Source: Catenulispora sp. GP43 (GTDB lineage: Bacteria; Actinomycetota; Actinomycetes; Streptomycetales; Catenulisporaceae). From it: a stretch of 64,000 nucleotides of DNA. The translations under genes were made by a program, and so were the position numbers. Below the pieces are notes generated by a model that had not been told where the DNA came from, made no database searches, and was given only the letters and a program-made list of their open reading frames with translations. Shown here piece after piece: positions 8,030 through 14,488 of the stretch (positions within the stretch are counted from its first letter, which is position 1; each line of letters begins with the position of its first letter). The stretch lies in assembly GCF_041260665.1 (NCBI RefSeq), contig NZ_JBGCCT010000036.1, positions 1-64,000 of the forward strand, in the 5' to 3' direction.

Positions 8030-8719
8030 CTAGGGATCACCGCCGTCCGCGCGACGGCACAAGTAGAACAATTGAACCTCTGGCCCGGCCTCCGAGGTTT
8101 CCGGGGCGTAGGACATCGTCCGCGCCGGCTCGACGATGAAGCCCGAATCCTGCAGGATCGACCGAAGCTCGTCCCGCAAATACCCCGTCACCCGGATGCG
8201 GCCGCCCAGAAACGGGATCGGGACGTCGTCGATGTCGGCCTCGACCATGGCCAACGCCATGAGCCCCTGCGGCACCAGGATATCGCGCAGCAGCCCCAAG
8301 GCATCGCGCAGTCTGGCGCGCGGCAGGTGCAGCAGCGAGAAGAAGGCCGTCACACCGTCGAATCGACCGAACTCCGGCGCCAGGTCCAGAACGTCGCCCA
8401 GGACGAACCGGGCCTGAGGGACGTTCGCCTGCGCGATCTCGAGCATCCGCGGAGAGATGTCCAGACAGGTGACCTCACATCCGGCGGAAACGAGCTGTCG
8501 GGCGGTCGGCAGCCCGGTGCCGCAACCGACGTCCAGGACGTGTGCGCCCGCCGGCAGTTCCTCCAGGAGGGTCTCGGCACACGCGACCTGCCCTTCCTTA
8601 TGAGGAAAGGCCTCGTCGTAACGCGCGCCGATGGCATCGTAGGCGCGCGCCTGGACGGCCTCGCGCTCGATCCAGGCGGCGTCCCTGTGAGCCTGCGGGT
8701 GCAGTCTCTGCACAACCAT
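8030..8719 (-). CDS. Class I SAM-dependent methyltransferase
   Basis: Predicted 229-aa cytosolic methyltransferase. Motif I is HVLDVGCGTGLPTA; motif II/post-I is EVTCLDISPRMLEIA; an acidic LGDVLDLAPEFGRFDGV motif and the FFSLLHL strand follow, all typical of UbiE/Methyltransf_11-type enzymes. A helix DAIGARYDEAFPHKEGQ precedes the fold. The start at ATG 8719 is tentative (GTG 8725 is equally possible). The frame is open much further upstream, but that part overlaps the GH18 promoter and operators. Substrate unknown; product could be a small molecule or lipid. Confidence 0.85.
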   Translation of the reverse strand: MVVQRLHPQAHRDAAWIEREAVQARAYDAIGARYDEAFPHKEGQVACAETLLEELPAGAHVLDVGCGTGLPTARQLVSAGCEVTCLDISPRMLEIAQANVPQARFVLGDVLDLAPEFGRFDGVTAFFSLLHLPRARLRDALGLLRDILVPQGLMALAMVEADIDDVPIPFLGGRIRVTGYLRDELRSILQDSGFIVEPARTMSYAPETSEAGPEVQLFYLCRRADGGDP

Positions 8720-8849
8720 GCGCACCCCATGGTTCACACGGCGGACGTCCGGAAATACTCGCAGGTCAATTCTAGACGCGGTCCGCGCCGACGGCACCAA
8801 GCCCCCCACGCGGCCGGCTGCGGTCGAACTTTCGACAGCTCGGAACGCC

Positions 8850-8878
8850 ACTGGTATTGACCACTGGTATTTACCAGT
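8850..8878 (+). promoter_or_regulatory. Two overlapping DasR-like operators
   Basis: ACTGGTATTGACCACT (8850-8865) and ACTGGTATTTACCAGT (8863-8878) share three bases. Both resemble the 16-bp DasR responsive element of streptomycetes (ACTGGTCTAGACCACT-type); the second has perfect 6-bp arms. They end four bases before the first chitinase ATG, so bound GntR repressor would block RNA polymerase. Confidence 0.7.
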
Positions 8879-8881
8879 CGC

Positions 8882-10411
8882 ATGATGTCCGCCATGACAA
8901 CCCCCCACCGCGGGCGCCGGATCATGGCCATGGCCATGACGACCGCCGCCGCCGCGACCCTCACGGTGGCCTCCGGCGCCGCCTTCGCCAGCAACGCGCA
9001 TCAGCTCAGACCGGTTGCCGCGGGCGCGACCGCGGACGCGGCCGGGCCGCTTCAGGTCCAGGAATGGCTGTATCCGGGTCCTGTCGGGAACGTCACCTGC
9101 TCCGCTCCGGCCGAGTACGCGGACGGTCGCGTTCAGAAGGGTGTGCTCAAGGCCGAGTACATCGACATCGATGGGTCGGGCGATCCTGAGACGCTGTTTG
9201 CGAGCAATCCCGCCTATGCGTGCAACGGCTACAGCGCTGCGAATGTCGCCGACGTCAAGGCGCACTCGGCTCAGCAGTACGTCACGGTCTCGCTCGCCGA
9301 TCTGTCGTCCGAGGAGGCGTTGACCGGTTCGCCCGCCAAGACTGCCGCCGCGATATCGGCGATCACCTCGTTGGTGAAGAGCATCGGGTTCACCGGGGCT
9401 GATGTCGACTTCGAGAACTACTGGTCGTGGGTCGGCGACGACCAGGCCAACTACTACAACTTCCTGACGCGGCTGGCCGCGAGCCTGCATGCCAGCGGGC
9501 TCAAGCTGCAGGTCGAGGGGCCGCCGGACACCACTACCGGGTTCAACTACGGCACGGTCCTGGCCGACGGGGTCGACCAGGTGGTCATGATGGCCTACGA
9601 CGACGAGTACCAGTCGCCGGTGGGCAGTACCTGCCTGGCGTTCTCCCCCTACTCCTGGATGCAGGACCTGCTCAGCGGGGCGCTCGCGCAGATTCCGGCG
9701 GCGCAGCGGTACCGCTTCGTCGCCGGGCTGCCGGCGGAGGCGTACACGGCGACGGCCAAGTGCCAGACCATCGTCGGGAATCAGACCGTTGCGGACATGG
9801 CCAAGGCACCCGGCTACTCGACCGACCCCGCGGTCATCGCCTCGCGCCGCGACCCCGGTTCCGGCGAGATCCGCTGGAGCTCGGGCGGTGCGTTCTACGA
9901 CTACGTCGACCAGACCGCGTTGGACTCCAAGCTGCAGTTGGTACGGAACCTGGGCATCTCCACCATCTCAGTGTGGACGCTCGGCGGTGGCAACGCCTGG
10001 TTCTCCGCCAACGCGCTGAACGCTGTGGGCCCGACCACTTACGTGGGGACCGCGAGCAACCGTTGCCTGGACATGCCGAGCAGCGCCAACCAGACCCGCG
10101 CGGACGTCTACGACTGCGACGGCTCGGCGAACCAGAGCTTCGTGCACGCCACCGACAACTCACTCCAGGTCCTCGGCAAGTGTCTGGACGCGCAGGGGCG
10201 CAAGACGGCCCCCGGAACGCCCGTGGTCCTGTACACCTGCAACGGGCAGACCAACCAGCAGTGGGCGTGGCGCTCGGACGGCACGTTCGTCGGCGTCCAG
10301 TCCGGCCTGTGCCTGGACGTCACCGGCGGCGCGGTCGTCGCGCCGAACGGGACGTCCATGGAACTGTGGCCGTGCACCGGTCAGTCGAACCAGGCGTGGA
10401 CCGCGCGCTAG
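8882..10411 (+). CDS. Secreted GH18 chitinase with ricin-type CBM13
   Basis: A 509-aa exported glycoside hydrolase. A signal peptide spans ~1-36 (AMAMTTAAAATLTVASGAAFA). The GH18 barrel covers ~60-375; its DxxDxDxE-like motif appears as FTGADVDFEN, making Glu178 the likely acid. VMMAYDDEY and TISVWTLGGGN are later barrel strands. Residues ~385-509 form a ricin B/CBM13 beta-trefoil with QxW-type repeats (NQSF, NQQWAW, NQAWTA) that binds polysaccharide. Substrate is probably chitin or another GlcNAc polymer, supported by the two DasR-like operators before the start and the adjacent GntR gene. Three in-frame ATGs (8882, 8885, 8894) are possible; no Shine-Dalgarno is visible, so translation may be leaderless. 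Confidence 0.85.
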   Translation: MMSAMTTPHRGRRIMAMAMTTAAAATLTVASGAAFASNAHQLRPVAAGATADAAGPLQVQEWLYPGPVGNVTCSAPAEYADGRVQKGVLKAEYIDIDGSGDPETLFASNPAYACNGYSAANVADVKAHSAQQYVTVSLADLSSEEALTGSPAKTAAAISAITSLVKSIGFTGADVDFENYWSWVGDDQANYYNFLTRLAASLHASGLKLQVEGPPDTTTGFNYGTVLADGVDQVVMMAYDDEYQSPVGSTCLAFSPYSWMQDLLSGALAQIPAAQRYRFVAGLPAEAYTATAKCQTIVGNQTVADMAKAPGYSTDPAVIASRRDPGSGEIRWSSGGAFYDYVDQTALDSKLQLVRNLGISTISVWTLGGGNAWFSANALNAVGPTTYVGTASNRCLDMPSSANQTRADVYDCDGSANQSFVHATDNSLQVLGKCLDAQGRKTAPGTPVVLYTCNGQTNQQWAWRSDGTFVGVQSGLCLDVTGGAVVAPNGTSMELWPCTGQSNQAWTAR

Positions 10412-10412
10412 G

Positions 10413-10440
10413 ACTGGTCAGCGACATTAGAACTGGTAAG
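10413..10440. promoter_or_regulatory. Two ACTGGT operator half-sites after the chitinase
   Basis: ACTGGTCA starts at 10413 and AACTGGTAAG spans 10431-10440, 19 bases apart, in the short gap between the convergent chitinase and gntR genes. They copy the half-site used in both promoter regions and could support repressor looping; purely inferential. Confidence 0.35.
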
Positions 10441-10468
10441 CAAGATGTCGCGTCGGTCTGGGCTCCGC

Positions 10469-11317
10469 CTAGGCCGGCGCGGCGAAGTACGGGTCGGCGG
10501 GCATCCCCGCCCCGGCGTCCCCGGTGCCCGTGGCCCACTGACCGGCCAGCACCCGCCCGCCGCCGCGGCTCTTGGCCAGTGACAGCCGGGACACCACGCG
10601 GTACCGGTCGCCCCGGTACACCGAGTGCGCGAACTCCACGACCCGGCCGTCGGCGTCCTCGGTGACCCGCTCGAACAGCAGCGCCGGGAAGTGGACGGGT
10701 ACGCCGAGCAGCCCGGCCTCCTCCTCGTCGGTGACGGTCGGCTCGATGGTCTGCACCGCGTCGGTCACACCGATCCCGTACCGCGTCTCCAGAAGCTCGT
10801 AGAAGGAGTTCTCCTCCAGGTCCCGCGCGGTGATGCCGGGCACCAGGCGCTCGGGCAGGTACAGCGTGTCCACCGACATCGGCTCGCCGTCGACCAGGCG
10901 CAGGCGGACCACGCGCAGCACCGGCGCCGAGGGCGCCAGCCGCAGCCGGCGGCCGACCCGCGCGCCGGCGCTGATCGCGGTGAAGCTGACGGTGCGGCTG
11001 CTCCAGGTCCCGGTCACGCCGGCGACGGCGTGCGCCGTGTGCGGGTTCTGCGGCGCCGGGGCCAGGTTCTGCGCGATCTTCGGCCGGGCCACGAACATGC
11101 CCTGCCCGTGCCGCTTGACCAGTAGCCCGTCGCGGACCAGGTCCTCGGCCACCGCCCGGACCGTCGGCCGGGAGACCGACAGCTGCGCGCACAACTGACG
11201 CTCGGAGGGGATCGCCTGGCCCGGTTCGGCGGTCTCCACCAGGTCGAGCAGGTGGTCGCGGACACGATCGCGCTTGGCATGCCGCGATTGCGCCGACGCC
11301 GGGACCCTGCCGTCCAT
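10469..11317 (-). CDS. GntR/UTRA repressor of the GlcNAc-type locus
   Basis: A 282-aa regulator. The N-terminal winged helix-turn-helix (~15-85) has IPSERQLCAQLSVSRPTVRAV and RDGLLVKRHGQGMFVA, typical of GntR. A UTRA effector domain (~110-255) shows VVRLRLVDGEPMSVDTLYLPE and FAHSVYRGDRYRV, like DasR/NagR, which sense phosphorylated amino sugars. ATG 11317 was chosen for the AAGGAG site 6 bases upstream. It is divergent from the remnant transporter/GH4 operon and convergent with the chitinase. ACTGGT repeats lie before its start and before the chitinase, so it probably autoregulates and controls both. The C-terminal ~30 residues are Gly/Ala-rich and unlike DasR. Confidence 0.85.
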   Translation of the reverse strand: MDGRVPASAQSRHAKRDRVRDHLLDLVETAEPGQAIPSERQLCAQLSVSRPTVRAVAEDLVRDGLLVKRHGQGMFVARPKIAQNLAPAPQNPHTAHAVAGVTGTWSSRTVSFTAISAGARVGRRLRLAPSAPVLRVVRLRLVDGEPMSVDTLYLPERLVPGITARDLEENSFYELLETRYGIGVTDAVQTIEPTVTDEEEAGLLGVPVHFPALLFERVTEDADGRVVEFAHSVYRGDRYRVVSRLSLAKSRGGGRVLAGQWATGTGDAGAGMPADPYFAAPA

Positions 11318-11398
11318 GTCACTGCTCCTTCGTGCGCGGTTGCCTCCGGGGCGGGCGCGAACGACCCCGAACCAGTTCATGGTGCCGTACCGGGGGCC

Positions 11399-11439
11399 AC
11401 TGGTCAATCTCTTGTGCAACTGGTAAACGAACTGGTAAA
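11399..11439. promoter_or_regulatory. Triple ACTGGT operator in the gntR divergent promoter
   Basis: ACTGGT occurs at 11399-11404, 11419-11424 and 11431-11436; the last two lie within AACTGGTAAA direct repeats 12 bases apart. They lie between gntR (start 11317) and the divergent remnant/GH4 operon (11476), matching the half-site of the chitinase operators. Confidence 0.6.
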
Positions 11440-11475
11440 TATTCGCGAACCACTCCTCACGCGATCGAGGTATGC

Positions 11476-11820
11476 ATGAACAGACCACGCAAGGTCGGCT
11501 CCCTGGCGGCCGTACTGTGCGCCGGCGCGGACGACACCACCCCGGTGACCATCCCGCAGGAGTACCTGGACGCGGCCCGGATCGACGGCTGCGGGGAGGT
11601 CAGGGTCGTGTTCCGGGTGGTGGTCCCGATGACGCGGCCGGCCATCGCGGCGGTCGCGCTGTTCCAGTTCTTCTCGGCCTGGAACGACTTTGGCCTGGCC
11701 GTGGAGTGGAACCTCACCATCGCCGCCACGCTGATCGCCATGGCCCCGGTGATCATCGTGTTCTTCCTCGCCCAACGCGCCTTCATCGAGGGCGTCACCA
11801 TGACAGGAGTCAAGGGTTGA
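11476..11820 (+). pseudogene. Fused remnant of sugar ABC transporter genes
   Basis: One 114-codon frame joins unrelated pieces. The first ~18 residues (MNRPRKVGSLAAVLCAGA) look like a solute-binding lipoprotein signal peptide. From TTPVTIPQEYLDAARIDGCG onward it is the EAA loop and C-terminus of a MalG-type permease, ending AQRAFIEGVTMTGVKG. Within the permease part, FFSAWNDF jumps to GLAVEWNLTIAATLI, losing ~40 residues including a membrane helix. The binding protein body, the first permease and most of the second are gone. The stop overlaps the GH4 start, so the remnant may survive because its translation is coupled to GH4. Confidence 0.8.
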
Positions 11821-13082
11821 AGATCGTCGTCGTCGGTGGCGGTTCCACCTACACCCCCGAACTGGCGGACGGGTTCGCCCGGCTGTACGACCGGCTCCCG
11901 CTCGACGAGCTGGTGCTGGTCGACATCCCGGCCGCCGCCGAGCGGCTGGAGCTGGTCGGCGGCGTCTCGTCGCGCATCTTCGGCCGGCTGGGGCATCCCG
12001 GCCGGGTGCTGACGTCCACGTCCCTGGACGAGGTCCTGGACGGCGCCGCCGCGGTGCTGCTGCAACTGCGGGTCGGGGGCCAGGCAGCCAGGCACAGCGA
12101 CGAGACGTTCCCGCACCTGTGCGGCTGCGTCGGCCAGGAGACGACCGGGGCCGGCGGGCTGGCCAAGGCGCTGCGGACGGTTCCGGTTGTCCTGGACATC
12201 GCCGAGCGCGTCCGCCGGGCAGCTCCGCAGTCGTGGATCGTCGACTTCACCAACCCGGTCGGCATCGTCACCCGCGCATTGCTGGACGCCGGACACCGCG
12301 CGGTCGGTCTGTGCAACGTCGCCAAGGGCTTCCAGCACACGTTCGGGGACTGGCTCGGCGTGGACGCCGAGTCGGTCCAGCTGGACCACGTCGGACTGAA
12401 TCACCTGACATGGGAGACCGGCGTGCGGGTGGACGGCGTGGACGTGCTGCCCAAGCTGCTCGCCGAACACGCCGACAGCCTGGCCGCACGTTGCATGCTG
12501 CCGGTGGACATGCTGCGCGGGCTCGGCGTGATCCCGTCCTACTACCTGCGCTACTACTACGGGCACGATCGGGTGGTCGCCGAGCAGCGCGGCACGCCGT
12601 CCCGGGCCGAGGAGGTGACCCGGCTGGAGCGCGAACTCCTGGAGATGTACGCGGATCCGGCGCTGGACACCAAGCCGGAGCTGCTCGGCGAGCGCGGCGG
12701 GACGTACTACTCCGAGGCCGCGGTGGAACTGGTCGGCGGGCTGCTGCGCGACACCGGCTCGACGCAGGTGGCCAACGTGCGCAACGGCGGCACGTTGCCG
12801 TTCCTGAAGCCGGAGGCGGTGATCGAGGTGCCGTGCCGCGTCGGCGACAACGGCGCGGTGCCGCTGCCGGTGACCCCGCCGGAGCCGCTGTACGCCGGGC
12901 TGATCGCGCATGTGGCGGCTTATGAGGAGCTGGCCGTGCGCGCCGCGGTCGAAGGCGGGGTCGAGCGAGTCGAGGCGGCACTGCTCGCGCATCCGCTGAT
13001 CGGGCAGGCCGATCAGGCCCGGCAGCTGGCGTCCGAGCTGGTCGCGGCCAACGGCGCGCACCTGCCGTGGGCGACGGCGTGA
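11817..13082 (+). CDS. GH4 glycosidase (NAD- and metal-dependent)
   Basis: A 421-aa cytosolic GH4 enzyme, a family that cleaves (often 6-phospho) alpha- or beta-glycosides by an NAD+ oxidation-elimination mechanism with Mn2+. The Rossmann motif is KIVVVGGGSTYTPEL. WIVDFTNPVGIVT, the metal-binding cysteine in VGLCN, and histidine in DHVGLNHLTWE match the 6-phospho-beta-glucosidase subgroup. TTG 11817 overlaps the preceding stop (TTGA), implying coupled translation. The gene sits in a locus with DasR-like operators, so its natural substrate may be an imported amino-sugar disaccharide rather than cellobiose phosphate; this is inference. No PTS genes are nearby. Confidence 0.85.
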   Translation: MKIVVVGGGSTYTPELADGFARLYDRLPLDELVLVDIPAAAERLELVGGVSSRIFGRLGHPGRVLTSTSLDEVLDGAAAVLLQLRVGGQAARHSDETFPHLCGCVGQETTGAGGLAKALRTVPVVLDIAERVRRAAPQSWIVDFTNPVGIVTRALLDAGHRAVGLCNVAKGFQHTFGDWLGVDAESVQLDHVGLNHLTWETGVRVDGVDVLPKLLAEHADSLAARCMLPVDMLRGLGVIPSYYLRYYYGHDRVVAEQRGTPSRAEEVTRLERELLEMYADPALDTKPELLGERGGTYYSEAAVELVGGLLRDTGSTQVANVRNGGTLPFLKPEAVIEVPCRVGDNGAVPLPVTPPEPLYAGLIAHVAAYEELAVRAAVEGGVERVEAALLAHPLIGQADQARQLASELVAANGAHLPWATA

Positions 13083-14062
13083 CGCCGCTGCTGCTGGCCG
13101 TCGACGGCGGGAACAGCAAGACCGACGTGCTGCTGGCCGACGCCGACGGCCACGTCCTGGGGCGGGTGCGGGGCGGGCCGTTCCGGCCGCAGGTGACCGG
13201 GGTCGGAGCGGCGCTCGACGGGGTGGATGAGCTGATTGCCCAACTGATGGCAGGCTCGGCGGCCGTCGCACGGCTCTCAGCGTTCGTCGCCGGCGCCGAC
13301 CTCCCGTCCGAGGAGCGCGACCTGGCCGCGGCCGTCGCCGCACGCGGCTGGGCCGAGCGGGTCGACGTCGCCAACGACACCTTCGCGGTGCTGCACGCCG
13401 GCTCCGAGAGCGGATGGGGTGTCGCAGTGGTCTGCGGTACCGGGATCAACTGTGTCGGACTGGCTCCGGACGGCCGGACCGCGCGCTTCCCGGCCCTCGG
13501 CGCCATCTCCGGCGACTGGGGCGGCGGGATCGACCTCGGCGCCGCGGTCCTGTGGCACGCCGCGCGCGACGAGGACGGCCGCGGTCCGGCCACCGCACTC
13601 GCGGCCGGGGTGCGAAGCCACTTCGGCCGCGACACGGTCGCCGCGGTGACGGAGGCGCTGCACACCGGCGCGCTCGACACCGCCGCGCTGCCCGGCCTGA
13701 CGCGGCCGCTGTTCGCGGCGGCGTCGGCCGGCGACCCGGTGGCGCTGTCCCTGCTCGACCGGCAGGCCGACGAGATCGTCGCCATGGGGGTCACGGCGTT
13801 GCGCCGGCTGGCCCTGCACGAGCAGCCGGTCGAGGTGGTGCTCGGCGGCGGAATCCTGGCCGCCGGCCACCCCCGCCTGGCCGAGCGGGTCGCCGCAGGT
13901 TTCGCCACGGTCGCACCCGGCGCGGTGCTGCGCACGGTCCACAGGCCGCCGGTGGTGGGTGCCGCGTTGCACGCGTTGGCGACGCTGCATACGGCCCCTG
14001 AAACGCTACGGGCTGCCCGCTCGCGCCTGCTCGACGCCTGCCAGGCCGAGGAGGCGGCATGA
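13079..14062 (+). CDS. BadF/BadG-type sugar kinase, probably N-acetylglucosamine kinase
   Basis: Predicted 327-aa kinase of the actin-like ATPase superfamily (BadF/BadG/BcrA/BcrD, the class of eukaryote-like GlcNAc kinases). Phosphate-1 motif: LLLAVDGGNSKTDVLLAD. Adenosine and connecting motifs: VVCGTGINCVGL, GDWGGGIDLG and EVVLGGGILAAGHP. GTG 13079 overlaps the GH4 stop as GTGA; a GTG four codons earlier is possible. It would phosphorylate GlcNAc released in the cytosol by chitinase and hexosaminidase action. It is the only intact step between GH4 and central metabolism here, since the following GH3 gene is broken. Confidence 0.82.
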   Translation: MTPLLLAVDGGNSKTDVLLADADGHVLGRVRGGPFRPQVTGVGAALDGVDELIAQLMAGSAAVARLSAFVAGADLPSEERDLAAAVAARGWAERVDVANDTFAVLHAGSESGWGVAVVCGTGINCVGLAPDGRTARFPALGAISGDWGGGIDLGAAVLWHAARDEDGRGPATALAAGVRSHFGRDTVAAVTEALHTGALDTAALPGLTRPLFAAASAGDPVALSLLDRQADEIVAMGVTALRRLALHEQPVEVVLGGGILAAGHPRLAERVAAGFATVAPGAVLRTVHRPPVVGAALHALATLHTAPETLRAARSRLLDACQAEEAA

Positions 14063-14485
14063 GCAAGGAGCTGAGCCGGTGGGCCGATGCCACGATCTTT
14101 CCCGGGTTCTCCGGGACGGTTGTTCCCGACTGGCTGAAGCGGCGGATCGCCGAGGGCATCCGGGGCGTGGTGCTGTTGCGGTTGGTCCAGGCCGCGAGCC
14201 GGGTCGAGGTGCTGCTCGGCGGGCCGCTGACCGGCCCACCTCTGGTCATCGAGGTCGCCGACGAGCCCACCCCGGCGATCGGCGAGACCGGTTGGGGCCT
14301 CGGCCTCGGACGACTGCTGGCCCGGCGCCGTCCTGGCCCTGATCGCGGCGCGGCCCGACGCGATCCTCGTCGAGATGGGACTCCCCCACCACCGAGCCGC
14401 GCCGGGGGCGGCGTTCATCGGTACCCGCGGGACGTCGCGCGTCAGCGCGCTCGCGGCGGTGGAGGTGCTGATGGGCGACTGGTGA
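14059..14485 (+). pseudogene. GH3 beta-N-acetylhexosaminidase remnant with two deletions
   Basis: ATG 14059 overlaps the kinase stop (ATGA). The N-terminus (ELSRWADATIFPGFSGT, then RIAEGIRGVVL) is the start of a NagZ/DasD-like GH3 protein. It jumps to the C-terminal domain (SRVEVLLGGPLTGPPLVIEV, ETGWGLG), omitting the ~300-residue catalytic barrel. A second loss with frameshift follows: from ~14330 another frame reads LALIAARPDAILVEMGLPHH, then FIGTRGTSRVSALAAVEVL and stops at 14485. The active-site region is gone. In streptomycetes a GH3 enzyme (DasD) ends the chitobiose locus, so this is the decayed counterpart. Confidence 0.8.
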
Positions 14486-14488
14486 TCG

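Noticed and set aside
6581-8860. Very long plus-strand open frame (759 codons) opposite the GAF-SpoIIE gene and the methyltransferase gene
   Set aside because: It is antisense to two genes with clear domain motifs; its translation is low-complexity Arg/Gly/Gln/Asp, as expected for complementary strands of GC-rich genes.
8720-9490. N-terminal extension of the methyltransferase to 9490
   Set aside because: The extension is antisense to the GH18 gene, crosses its operators and has no methyltransferase homology.
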